From: Metellina segmentata
Lineage: Eukaryota > Arthropoda > Arachnida > Araneae > Tetragnathidae
Assembly: GCA_947359465.1 (NCBI GenBank)
Contig: OX375878.1
Coordinates: forward strand, 88,262,377-88,326,376
DNA: 64,000 nucleotides
Reading direction: 5' to 3'
Under the pieces are notes generated by a model. It did not search any database. It saw only the letters and a list, made by a program, of their open reading frames with translations, and was not told the DNA's origin. Both the position numbers and the translations under genes were made by a program. How positions within the stretch are numbered: the stretch's first letter is position 1; every line of letters starts with the position of its first letter. This document shows, one piece after another, positions 1 through 10,605 of this stretch.

Positions 1-215
1 TACCATAACGCCTTGTTGTAGGCATGTGTGGCGTGCGATAATAAGGGCAAGATCCCCACACTGCCCTGGACGTCTCCGACACGTCTGTAGTTGTTGTCAG
101 GACACAGTTGGAAATGGTACTCGTCACTAAAGACTATACGTCACCTGACAGCGCCGTTCCAAGTTGATAGAGTCCGGCACCACTGTATTTCTGCACCTTC
201 GTGGTGCGTCGATTT
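1..215 (-). pseudogene. Tc1-like transposase fragment, broken, cut by window start
   Basis: Read on the minus strand this encodes a piece of a Tc1-family DDE transposase around the first catalytic aspartate. The segment IVFSDEYHFQLCPDNN carries the FSDE block that normally holds that residue. After an apparent 1-base loss near position 75 the frame continues as RRPGQ and then ARHTCLQQGVMV, which matches the usual RRPG and GVMVWG blocks. An in-frame stop lies just before the FSDE block. The remaining catalytic region would lie left of the window. Transposases of this family cut and paste their own element at TA sites. This copy is degenerate and cannot make a full protein. Family assignment is confident; the original boundaries are not visible. 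Confidence 0.75.
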
Positions 216-234
216 TTTTTCTCTTAGAGTGTAC

Positions 235-456
235 TAAAGACCGTCGCGCAGGTAGGGGTTGGTGCACGTTAAACCTGTCGTAGCCTCACTTCTCACGTTG
301 GGGTAATGTGGAGGCTGGAATGAGTCAACTCATGTTTGGATCTCGTCATCTGACCGTTGTTCAAAATTACGGTGTCATCGGATCTCTCCCTTTGGGACTG
401 ATCCCAAACCGTCACCAATATACCGTTGTGTTGCTCCATTGCGAAGTAAATTCAAT
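235..456 (+). mobile_element. SINE-1 partial copy (body, no clear head)
   Basis: It shares the SINE-1 body in order: GGTGCACGTTAAA, then CGTCATCTGACCGTTGTTC, GGACTGATCCCAAACCGTCA and CGTTGTGTTGCTCCA. It lies directly after the Tc1 remnant. The tRNA-like head is absent, so it is 5' truncated or eroded. No TSD was found. Confidence 0.8.
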
Positions 457-1235
457 TTCCCTAACTTTATATTTCTTTAGTTGCGCTCAGTAATTCTAAG
501 TTAGTGTGACCAGAAGTATAACATGGAATCTTAATTTTAGATACGTAATGAATTAAATAAAAAACAGGTTGATTAATATTGGTTAATAAACAAATTCCAA
601 AATTGTGCCTTAAACAGATTCTTGACTCTTCAAAAAAAATATCACTTTAAAATCTAATGCATTTTAAAAACTCCATGCACCTTTCCTTCAACTATCTACT
701 TAAATCTTGTTTTAGGTTTTTGAATTAACTAAAAACAATATACGATCATTTAAGGAGTATTCATCAAGGTAATATATGATAATATATTTCTCCAGAAAAT
801 ACATGTAAATAGACCATCATCAAACAAGTTCAAAGCAGCAAATGTATTTTTTCACAGCTTAATATGTTCCAAGAAAAAAAAAAAAAAAAAGCTATTACCC
901 TAAATAGAAAGAAACAACTACTCTTTCAATACACGATGTTTAAATTTGTGAACACAAATTAGACACTCCAAGTAGAACTTGCTTCTTTCTCTCCAAAGGG
1001 AGAATATGGAAATTAATAATTTCGCTTTGAACAAAAGAAAGTAACAGCCCTAATGCTATTATTTGCAAGAATGGGAGATAATTATGTACACGGATCTAGC
1101 AAAGCGAATTCTATGTAATTTTGAGGTCAGGACGATTTCGCAAAAAACCCACGATGTCCTCGATTGCCAAGACTTCGGCCTCTATTTTTCATTAGCCTCC
1201 AATTAACGCATCCGTAACGGAGAGGACCATTAGAG
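457..1235. other. AT-rich unique DNA without recognisable gene
   Basis: Strongly AT-rich sequence with a poly-A run near 875. No long open frame, repeat unit or element terminus was recognised. Confidence 0.5.
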
Positions 1236-1239
1236 AGAA

Positions 1240-1660
1240 AGACCGTCCAGATTTCCATTGCAAATTCCTGCTACAGGTACCACCACCAGACAATGGACGG
1301 AGAATGAGAAAAACCTCTTCCGAAAAACAATAAGAGATTCGAATGATATTTTTTTTTTCATTCCCTCTCCCCGGACGATATTTTGGAATGTTTCACCTGC
1401 ACGAGCGTCGCCATTTTATTCTTCTGTTTTGCTGTTATTTTTGTTGCACCGCGAATGGCAACGGCGGTGTTTCGTTTCGTCCAATTACCGCGCGGCTGCC
1501 CGTTAAGGCCCGGGTCCGACGTGCGAAATGTATTAGGCTCCGGTAAATCGCGGCTCACGGACAGTGGCCCTTTTAATGGGGAATCGTGAGCAGAGGACGC
1601 AATCTGCAGAAGGTGCTCGAGTTTAGAATGTGGACTGGTGGGGGAAAGGGTCGTCCACCA
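1240..1660. other. GC-balanced unique island, possible regulatory DNA
   Basis: Base composition rises well above the flanks and the sequence is complex and non-repetitive. Short overlapping open frames exist on both strands but none looks like a known protein. It could be a conserved noncoding element or an old, unrecognised exon or repeat. No homology evidence is available here. Confidence 0.3.
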
Positions 1661-1844
1661 GGAAGTGGGAAAATATGCGGCGGATTCGGTTCTTTTGAGA
1701 TCTTTTCTGTTATTTTTATGTGATCGCTTCCTTTATTGCTCGTTAGACTGCGGGCAAAATAAAATGCACGTACTCAGTGCTCTGGGAGACGACCCTCCCC
1801 TCCAAAGTGTTTCTTTAAAAGCATACTGGTGGTTGTCGGGATGA

Positions 1845-3100
1845 GGTATCTCATCACTAGCAAACTGACCAGATCTTGATGGACGGGATCTCAAGATCTG
1901 GTCCATCAAGATCTGGGATGAAGTACGTATAAGAAAACTAACCACATCTCTTGATGAGCGAGGTATCTCGTCACTAGAAGCAAACTGGCTAGTTCTTGAT
2001 GGATGAAGTATATCGTCACTTGAAGCATATTGACCAAATGTTGATGGACGAAATTTTTCGTCAGTAAAGAAAACTGACCAGATTTTGATGGATGAAGTAT
2101 ATTGTGACTAGAAGCTAACTGACCAAATTTTGATGGACGAAATATCTCTTCAATAGAGGAAAATTGACCAGATCTTGATGGACGAGGTATCTTGTCCTTA
2201 GAAGAAAACTATACAGATGACGAACAAGGTATATCTCGTCACTAGAAGCAGAATGACCAGATCATGATGGATGAAGTATATCGTCACTTGAAGCATATTG
2301 ACCAAATGTTGATGGACGAAATTTCTCGTCAGTAAAGAAAACTGACCAGATTTTGATGGATGACGTATATTGTGACTAGAAGCTAACTGACCAAATTTTG
2401 ATGGACGAAATATCTCTTCAATAGAGGAAAATTGACCAGATCTTGATGGACGAGGTATCTTGTCCTTAGAAGAAAACTATACAGATGACGAACAAGGTAT
2501 ATCTCGTCACTAGAAGCAAAATGACCAGATCATGATGGATGAAGTATATCGTCACTTGAAGCAAATTGACCAAATGTGGATGGACGAAATTTCTCGTTAG
2601 TAAAGAAAACTGACCAGATTTTGATGGATGAAGTATCTTGTGACTAGAAGCTAACTGACCAAATTTTGATGGACGAAATATCTCTTCAATAGAGGAAAAT
2701 TGACCAGATCTTGATGGACGAGGTATCTTGTCCTTAGAAGAAAACTATACAGATGACGAACAAGGTATATCTCGTCACTAGAAGCAGAATGACCAGATCA
2801 TGATGGATGAAGTATATCGTCATTTGAAGCAAATTGACCAAATGTTGATGGACGAAATTTCTCGTCAATAAAGAAAACTGACTAGATCTTGATGGATGAA
2901 GTATCTCGTCACTAGACGCTAACTATAACTATACAGATGATGAACAAGATATATCTCGTCACTAGAAGCAAACTGACCAGATCTTGATGGATGAAGTTTA
3001 TCGTCACTTGAAGCAAATTGATCGAATGTTGATAGACGAAATTCGTCGTCAGTAAAGAAAACTGACCAGATCTCGATGGATGAAGTATCTCGTCAAGGAG
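1845..3100. repeat. Satellite array with 45-bp monomers and 268-bp higher-order period
   Basis: The basic monomer is about 45 bp and reads roughly GACCAGATCTTGATGGATGA then AGTATCTCGTCACTAGAAGC. Monomers differ from one another, but groups recur. The segment ACAGATGACGAACAAGG starts at 2213, 2481 and 2749, exactly 268 bases apart each time, and a variant starts at 2933, 184 bases later, as if two monomers were lost. This is a higher-order repeat of about six monomers. Related single monomers occur near 8400 and 36830. The first 100 bases (1845-1945) contain an inverted pair of monomers. Confidence 0.9.
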
Positions 3101-3245
3101 CCGGACAACACCTTGTAATTGTGAAGCCCGATCGGACGACGAGGTCAATACCTGAGCTGGTACCGTACTCTAAACTTCCACACCACAACGACATGATGGC
3201 ATTAGATGCCACGACAGATTTAAAATGCATTAGCCCCCCAAATCG
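3101..3245 (-). mobile_element. SINE-1 fragment abutting the satellite
   Basis: Minus-strand SINE-1 body: GGACAACACCTTGTAATT, then ACCTGAGCTGGTACCGTACT and CCACGACAGATTTAA. The satellite ends exactly where this fragment starts, so one interrupted the other or they were joined by rearrangement. Confidence 0.75.
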
Positions 3246-3317
3246 AATGACGAGGTGAGGTGGAGCAAGTGTAAATTTGAATCTAACGTTCAAATTGAAG
3301 CAATTACTACTCTAAGA

Positions 3318-3785
3318 AATGTTTATATTTTTTACCACATTATTATATTTTTATTATTATTTATATTATTAAAATTTATATTATTATAATTTATATTATT
3401 ATAATTTATATTATTATTATTTATATTATTATTATTTATATTATTGTTATTTATATTATTATTTTATTATTATTATTATTTATATTAGTATTTTAATTAT
3501 GTTATTATTTTATTATTATTATTATTATTACTATTAAAATATTTTACTATTATTTATTTTATTAATATTACATAATTAGTATTTGTATTATTATTATTAT
3601 TTATATTTTTACTATTACTTATTTTACTATTCATATTTTTTCATTATTATTATTTATATTTATTACATTGTTATTATTTATCTTTACTACATTATTATTA
3701 TTTCTATTTATTACATTATTTCTATTTATATTTATTACATTATTATTATTTACAATTTTTATTATTTGTATTTTTTATAATGTTT
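3318..3785. repeat. TTA/TAT low-complexity tract
   Basis: About 460 bases of almost only A and T, built from TTATTA, TTATAT and TTTATATT repeats with very few C or G. It gives a spurious tyrosine/isoleucine-rich open frame that should not be read as a protein. Likely replication-slippage expansion. Confidence 0.9.
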
Positions 3786-5380
3786 AAATTTCTATTTGCT
3801 TAAGCCTCTGAGCATCACTTGATTTCCGAGAAATCCAGCATTGCTTTTACCTCACAACTCGCATGACTCATACAATAACCACAAAAATAAATATCTGTGT
3901 TGCAAGAATCCTTGGAAAGATCATTGTTCAAGAAGGTAGAAACTAGTTAGCAATCATACAAGGATGACTGCATGATATAGAACGGATATTAGTGTATTCA
4001 ATCGTAATCCATTGCGTGTGAACTACTCAGATGGTTACTACAATTAATATAATTAAAAAAATACTTTCCAATTCTGTTTTCTGACGAAACACACCTGTCC
4101 TACATGACGGGATTACATATTGTTTTCTTGTTTGAAATTTATGAATAGAACGAGAGAATTTAATTTTTCCCTGTGAAGTCTGTATAGATGAAGCGACAGT
4201 TTGTTTATTGATTAGAACTGGAGCGCAGTGGGTAAGCCAGATTTAAATTTGATCTACGTGAGTCACAAAATGAAAAATATAAGCTTGGTTCGGTTAGTTC
4301 GAAGAACTTAAAATTAATTTCGGCATTTTCTTTCGTTTGCCCAGAAAATGCATTGTTTTATACGATCACAAATAAGGATGCAATGTTTGTAATCATATTT
4401 CATTTTTAATCTCTACCAAATTGGTCAAACTGATGAAAAACTTTTCCTAAAAAGGAAAACAAGAAAACTTATTATTATTCACCGATAGAGTACGTGATTT
4501 TCAGATTATATATACACTTATACACATACTCTTTAAACTAATTATTTTGCATTATGTTATTAACCGGTCACAGCTATCAAATTATAATCTTGTTAATGTT
4601 AAAATCTCTTTATGGATGTCTCGGACACAAGCAATTACAGTTCACGTGATATCGATCAACCAAAGCAGACTATTTTTTTTTGGTAAAAAGAAGTTTTTGA
4701 AGTACAGCACGTATAGTAAATAATTGGACAAGCTATCATTCTGTTTTTTCTTCACAGCTTATGATTTAGCTTTCAAAAATTTGGAACCTAAAGACGATAT
4801 GTAATGATCATAAAAATTTGAATCGATTGCTATTAACTATGTAATTTGATAAATTTATAAGCAAATCAGGCAAAAGTATGTAATTCACATCCTATCCTCA
4901 TTATATTAATATGCGTTAGTTGTCGAATCCGAATTCTGCTTAAATAAATAAAATTTCGATTATTATCTAATTATTGTCAAAGTGACTTGATTGTTGACTA
5001 GTAATAAAAGTTAATACAAGTAATGTTATTTTTTCATACCTCTTGAGTGTTGGCATTTTAAATACTTTTTTAAGTATTTATTTTCTGTTTAAAGTGAAAC
5101 TAATTTGAATTTATTTTAATTTATTTGTAACAATAACTAATTAATTAATTCCAGTAAAGTGTAAGTATTTTGTATTGAGGTTGAAAAAAAACACAATCTG
5201 TTGGTTTTGTGTATATAAGTGAAGTGTAAGGCGTTGGTAGTGAAAACCAATTTCTTTCAACATACAAAATCATCAAATTTACCGATTCTAACCATTTACA
5301 GTGTTCTGATTGATGCTTTAAATTTCTAATGTTATAGCAACGACACTACAATCTGAAAACAAGTAAAATTTCTTTTAAGC
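3786..5380. other. AT-rich unique DNA without recognisable gene
   Basis: Unique AT-rich sequence. I see no terminal repeats, no SINE landmarks and no open frame above background. A TATATAAG box-like string near 5212 is isolated and not evidence of a promoter by itself. Confidence 0.5.
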
Positions 5381-5386
5381 ATGTAG

Positions 5387-5732
5387 ACCACTCTACTATC
5401 CCAAAGTTCCAAGAGTTTTTATTTCGGTAGAGTTTATTTCCTGTGGTGGGACTTAATAACAGCCAGGACAACATGATGGCCACTTCAAGGTACTCTACAA
5501 CGACAAACCACTCTGCTATCTTAAAATTCAGGAGCTTTTATTTCCGTAGAGTCAATTTCCTGTGGTGGATAACAGGTCAACACGATGGCCACTTCCAGGG
5601 TCCTCTATAACAGCAGACCCAATCTGCTATCTTTAAGTTACAAGAGCTTTTATTTTAGCAGAGTCGATTAACTATGGTAGAGCCTGATATCAGTCAGTAC
5701 AACACGATGGTCATTTTCAGGGTCCTCTATTC
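5387..5732. repeat. Three-copy minisatellite, about 111-120 bp unit
   Basis: ACCACTCTACTATC at 5387 recurs as ACCACTCTGCTATC at 5507 and as ACCCAATCTGCTATC at about 5617. Each is followed by a GAGCTTTTATTT-like block, TAGAGT, then ACACGATGGCCACTTC and a closing CTCTA. Copies are clearly diverged, so the array is not recent. Confidence 0.85.
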
Positions 5733-5849
5733 CGGACAGAGTGTTGCTACTGATTAACCATTAGTAAAACGTGATTAGTGGAGCTTTAGGTGTAATATAA
5801 GCAGGGAATATCTGAAACATTAAAAATTAACTCAAAGTTAGATCCAACC

Positions 5850-6240
5850 AAGAAGTCCTCTACAATGGTACTTTTTTGTGGCAATAACCCCACATTCTTA
5901 AATGGGCATTGAAGTCTCCAATAGTAATGGTCTTCGAAGCTATAATTAAGTCTAAAAGTGATTTATTGGTTGGGGTTGTAGACAGTCTGGATATTATAAT
6001 GCCGATTATCCGTCCAAACACGGCTTCCACAGTTTTGAAGTTGTCGCTAGACATCCATGGCTCTTCATTATTTTGAATTTATATGAAAGGAAGACCTCAA
6101 TGCTGACTAAAATGCCACCAGATACCTTTCCATGTTTTTCCAGAATAAATAGGGAATAATCAGGGAAGACGATTATGCGTCCAAACTGCCCTGCACTATC
6201 CTGCCACTGCTGCAAAAACTTGTTCCAAACTGTCACCATT
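5850..6240 (-). pseudogene. Non-LTR retrotransposon (LINE) endonuclease-domain fragment
   Basis: The minus strand encodes part of an APE-type endonuclease, the N-terminal nicking domain of the LINE pol protein. Its signature is ITIGDFNAHLRMWGY, which corresponds to the GDFNAHxxxWG block containing catalytic Asp and Asn residues. Two overlapping open frames, 6006-6239 and 5860-6054, cover the domain, so one frameshift separates the upstream part (with FGRIIVFPDYSLFILEKHGK) from the GDFNAH part. No reverse transcriptase follows on the minus strand below 5850, so the copy is internal or truncated. The Jockey superfamily is the likeliest source, judged only from the GDFNAH context. It is dead. 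Confidence 0.7.
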
Positions 6241-6373
6241 GATGAGCAAGGGCAATTTCCTTTTCCTACTTGGATCTTTCTCCTTTGAAAAATAGTACAG
6301 TTTTAACCCAACGAAGTACCTTATTCTTAGCAAAATCGAATCATTCAAAGAGTCGAAACACTTGGAGGGTTAA

Positions 6374-6774
6374 CCTTTAGACTACGGCTGGTACAGCATT
6401 TGTACCATGATCGCACTTAGAAAGAATTCAGACTACGGCCAGTACAGTAGTTGTACCCTTAAAGTTATAAAAATCGCTCCAAGAAAGAATTTAGACTACG
6501 GCCAGTACAGCATTTGTACTTCAAAAGCTATAAGAATAGGGCCAAGAAAGAATTTAAACTACGGCCAGTGCAGTATTATTGCACAGTGCAGTTGTATATT
6601 GAAAGTTATAAGAATCGGGCCAAGAAATAATTTAGACTACGGCCAGTAGAGCAGTTGTACTTCGAAAATTATAAGAACCGGGCCACGAAAGAATTTAGAC
6701 TACGGCCGTACAGCAGTTATACCTTGAAAGTTATAAGAATCGTGTCACTTTTATCTATAGCCGTAGTCAAAAGG
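6374..6774. mobile_element. TTAA-flanked piggyBac-type MITE with amplified interior
   Basis: The element is flanked by TTAA at 6370-6373 and 6775-6778, the duplicated target of piggyBac transposases. Termini are inverted repeats: CCTTTAGACTACGGCT on the left and, reverse complemented, CCTTTTGACTACGGCT on the right, with one mismatch. The interior is a tandem array in which the subterminal string AGACTACGGCCAGTAC recurs near 6430, 6493, 6556, 6633 and 6697 at spacings of about 51-77 bases. The 63-base period keeps an 80-codon frame open by accident. No transposase is present, so it is non-autonomous. Confidence 0.8.
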
Positions 6775-6849
6775 TTAATTGTACATATTTTTCTCCATAG
6801 AGTTGCAAAGCTATCTGTGTTTGGAAGGCAAAATCTTCATTAGTTCAGG

Positions 6850-7235
6850 CCTCTTACTCCGAAGTGGGGAATGACACCTATCATAGAACCGTTTTCTTTT
6901 GTGAAATTCTATTCTTTATCTCGCTTTTACAGTAGCAAGAAAAAGAATAGAACTTCACAATAGAAAACCAGTATCAGCAAAAATTCAAAATGTTCTCTCA
7001 TAAGCTGCAAATTGACTGACTACTTAGACGCAAGCGTTGCTCCGGGTTGCACCACGGAATAGAAAATCTATCGGCGCACTCCGAATTTTTTTTTTTACTT
7101 GCTTTCAGATTATACGTATTTAAAAAATGACAGCAACTTCTACTGCAGCTCAAACAGTTGCTTGATTTTAATTTGAGTACTTACATGATGCTTAAGGATG
7201 AGGATACACGTTACGACAAACTAAATTTTTGACGT
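6850..7235. other. Unique DNA, nothing recognised
   Basis: Mixed-composition sequence between the TTAA element and a SINE fragment. No repeat landmarks or plausible coding frame. Confidence 0.4.
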
Positions 7236-7237
7236 TG

Positions 7238-7355
7238 TTATTGATTCAAAATTACGTCGTGGATTACCTTGGATGTTTCCTTACTGTTTGATCCCGAACC
7301 GTCACCAATAGCCCGTTGTGTTGATGGAGTGCGAAGTTAATTAGAATACCTACCT
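7238..7355 (+). mobile_element. SINE-1 3' fragment
   Basis: TTCAAAATTACGTCGTGGAT, then TGATCCCGAACCGTCACCAA and TAGCCCGTTGTGTTGATGGA, ending in TACCTACCTAAG. Only the 3' half of the body remains. Confidence 0.85.
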
Positions 7356-7679
7356 AAGTTATTTAAATTGTAGAAAACGAAGGGTTACAACAAAGTCGTT
7401 TGTGAGCAACTGATTCAAAACAATTAAATTACAATGGTAACCATTGAAGTAAGGAAAATTAACCCAGAAAAATGAGAAAAATCTTCCTGTACGGATTTTC
7501 AATCTAAAGTTATCTTGTTCAGTCTTGGAATCTACTATGTTCAACAATCAGTTATTTTTATATTTGTTGCTGTCACTAGAACTGAGGTAAGTTAATATAT
7601 TTACTTTTTATTCCGCTTCTCAGATAAAGAAAATATTATTGTACATGATTAATATTACTTAACTGGAGGTCTTCAATCC

Positions 7680-8040
7680 TATAAAGACGGCATTTACTTT
7701 GATTGCCATTGTCCAAATTGAATTCTGTTAAAGAACAGATTTTCCAGATAAAAAATTTAAACGATATTTTTATCGCATTACGCTTTTTTGACATGAGACA
7801 TGTTTAAGTGTCTTTATCCACTATAAAAAACACCCTCATCTGATATACTCCATGAAGACGGCATACGTCGTGATTGGGGTTATAAAAATTGAGTCCCAAA
7901 AACGGTATAGAGATTTTTTTTAGTCAAAAAATTAAAACGATATTTTATCACATTACGTTATTTTTTATAAGACGTGTTTGAGTGCTTTGTCCATTATAAA
8001 AAAAAATACCTCGCATGCGATATCCAGCATGAACTTGGGG
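7680..8040. repeat. Two-copy tandem duplication, about 172 bp unit
   Basis: AAGACGGCATTTACTTTGATTG (near 7685) and AAGACGGCATACGTCGTGAT (near 7855) start two diverged copies, each followed by TTAAAACGATATTTT-like and ATCCACTATAAAAAA-like blocks. A partial third start, CCAGCATGAACTTGG, follows near 8024. Confidence 0.8.
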
Positions 8041-8059
8041 TCATCCCAGGGGCCGAAGG

Positions 8060-8390
8060 GGAGAGGGAGAATGGAATCAAGCAGCGGTGACCGACCCCTT
8101 CCATCACGTCTCAATAAACGTGACGGATAAGGGCAAGAATTATCGCTTTATACTCATCATAGCTCCTGACACTTGCGGCTCGTGGCCATTGAGCGGGCAC
8201 GCTCATATTTTTAAGCCTGGTGAAGAATTTTCCTCGTTTCGCACAGTTTCCGTAATCCACAGCGTCTGTGGTAATGTCCTTGATCCTTTGGGCTGTGAAT
8301 TCTGGTTCCTTGTACCTGACAGATAAGGATTCGCAGTTTCGAAAGTGGCCAAAGCAATGAACAAATTGTATTTGAGCGCTCGTCTTAACT
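8060..8390. other. GC-balanced unique segment with 124-codon open frame
   Basis: A minus-strand frame of 124 codons (8111-8485) runs through this segment, but its upstream end lies in satellite-like DNA (8400-8485) and the predicted protein has no recognisable domain. I treat the segment as unique noncoding DNA of unknown role rather than a gene. Confidence 0.3.
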
Positions 8391-8395
8391 CTCCT

Positions 8396-8512
8396 GGTGG
8401 TTGTCCCGGAGAGATATCTTATCGTTGACGAAATTGACCAGATCGTGATGACGAGATATCTCGTCATTAGCGGAATTGGTTGCATCGCGGTGGACAGGCT
8501 ATCTCGTCAAAA
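8396..8512. repeat. Dispersed satellite monomers with perfect 16-bp palindrome
   Basis: Two to three monomers related to the 1845-3100 array: GAAATTGACCAGATCGTGAT, TCGTCATTAGCGGAATTGG and GCTATCTCGTC. The palindrome GACGAGATATCTCGTC lies at 8450-8465. The left edge CTGGTGGTTGTCCCGGA resembles CTGGTGGTTGTCGGGATGA at the left edge of the big array, suggesting a mobile unit with a defined start. Confidence 0.75.
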
Positions 8513-8594
8513 CCATTTGGATGGTTAATGTGAAGATTTTATCACTATCTTCTTTCAGTGTGGTCCGTTGTAAAAAGATGGGTGTGCATACTTC

Positions 8595-8840
8595 AAAAAA
8601 CCCCAGAAGGTTGGTTTGTTTTGGGGGTTTTATGGCGCAAGGGCTATTTTTGGCCATGCTGCGCCAAACACAAGACATACAATACCAAGTAATAGACTCG
8701 AACACAATGAATGCTTTACTGACACAAAAGAGAGAAATACACCCACCCACAAACAGAATCAAACCTGCGCCATTTACAACTCGAAGTTTGCTAATGCAAT
8801 GGGCATATCCACTGAGCCAAGACCCGAACCCCGAAGGAAA
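8595..8840. mobile_element. R3 dispersed repeat
   Basis: Shares AGAAGGTTG, GGTTTTATGGCGCAAGGGC, GGCCATGCTGCGCCAAACA and CAATACCAAGTAATAG with 26310-26475. The core can fold, since TGGCGCA pairs with TGCGCCA. No protein is apparent and no TSD was found. It is probably a SINE or other non-autonomous element; orientation is not known. Confidence 0.65.
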
Positions 8841-10605
8841 AAAATACTGAATCGTCATGCAAATTTAAGTTAAGTTTTTTCATAGCTAAATCCAAATTAA
8901 AGTAATATTTAGTTTAAGTAACTATGTATTTTATATGAAATGAAAAACTACACTGCCTGACTGGAGCAGACCCTTGGCACATCTACACTTTAAACCTTAG
9001 TGTAGGTTAGATTTACCACACACAAAGATTTATTCCAAGAACTCAGTTTTTAACTTGCATGGATGTAAAAACATTTAATTTCTACATGTGTCCAGCTTTT
9101 TTGCAAACACAATGACGATATTTTAAGCTTAGAAAACTGACCAATGCTGCACACAAATCCTTTTCCCGTTTTCCGGACAATCTTTGACTTCTGTACCACG
9201 TCCATGGTGTCAAACCCTCCTCGTTATAGTTTTTATGAAGGCAGGAACAAAAAGCTACAGAAAATTCAGCAAGTTTTCTGACTCAATAGATGACACTTGG
9301 CGATAAAATTTTAAAAATCTTACTAAGTTTCCGAAATGAGTTTTCAAATCATTCCTCGTCTCATTTTTTGGAAGCAATACTTTTTTGTTAATCCCATGGA
9401 CATATTCACGGTAATGTCCTTTAGACCCTTTTACCCTTAATAATTTGGGCAGTACCTCCACCCCAAAAGCGAATGCTAAGCTTTTGAATAAAACGAATTA
9501 TTGGATGGTATATAGCGTACAGAATCGAAGAAGTATTATTCCCCACAATTTGTTCTTTAGAATATTTGGAAACTTACTTTTATTCCCCTAAATTTATCGA
9601 GTTCAGCTACTGTATTCAAATGGTCCGCTTTTCTACAAACTACATTAGAAAGGAAAGGTAACAGCAAAATAAGAAATTTGGTAATGGAAATAAAAATTTG
9701 TTTTACCTGTGGACGAAAAAAATGGAATTCTATAAAATCGTACGAATCCGTGCATGAAGTGTATAATTATTGCGTACTCATATTCTAATAATTATCTCAA
9801 TTCCACAACGACTAAATGAAAAAGTCAACAAGGAAATTAAGGTCGAATCATACAATCAAAAATATAGAATTGACTAAAAAATTAATAGAAGGCAATTCAT
9901 GTATTTATCAAAAACTTCATTTAGTTTACAAATTAAAAAATATGTTTATCTTCATTCAATTTGCTTCCTGAACAATGAAAACTTTCAAAGGAATTTCAGA
10001 TACAAGCAAAAATGCAAGATCCAAAGAAATGAGAAACAAAACGCATTAAAAAATTCAAGAAATCGGGTCAGAGAACCCCGCAGAGTTCGAGAAACCGATA
10101 TCCCGCAGACTTCCAAACATTGGTGGTAATGTAAACCTTGAAACTACAAGTAGCATCCATTGAAAACCATGTCACCATGTCCACTTCTCCATCCCCTATC
10201 ATCCACGACAATACTCCACCTCTAATCCTCTCAATCACAATAGCCAGTGGTCTCACCGCTCCTCTATGGTTGCAGCAGACCTCGAGATACTTTTAGGGAG
10301 AATGGGAGATATCAAATCCTGCGTCCTCTATCAGGTTCCTCCCGAGTTATAGATTGTGTGTCCTTCGAAATTACAACGGCTCCATTTTTAGGACCCATAG
10401 AAAGGGAAATGCGGCGACAAGATAGACATGGTCCACTGCCCTCCTGTTACATTAGTCCTTTTGAAGATTGTCAATCCGAAAAGCGGAGGGATTCGTCCTG
10501 TTTCTTATCGGCCTGTTACGCCGAATGAGACAGGACAGTCCGAATTCGTATCGCTCAGTTCGGTATCCCTGCTTACTGAGGCTGAGTTCGAATTACCGTG
10601 TTCTA
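8841..10605. other. Unique DNA without recognisable gene
   Basis: AT-rich to 10030, then more balanced sequence. Several frames of 60-90 codons occur but none resembles a known protein. At 10495-10536 the arms GTCCTGTTTC and GAGACAGGAC could form a short imperfect hairpin. Confidence 0.45.

Noticed and set aside
3583..3780. Tyrosine/isoleucine-rich frame
   Set aside because: Pure by-product of the TTA/TAT low-complexity tract.
5212..5220. TATA box candidate
   Set aside because: Isolated AT-rich match in AT-rich DNA with no initiator, downstream frame or transcript evidence.
6407..6843. Two plus-strand frames with repeated YGQY-type peptide
   Set aside because: They come from the 63-base period of the TTAA-flanked MITE interior and are not conserved coding sequence.
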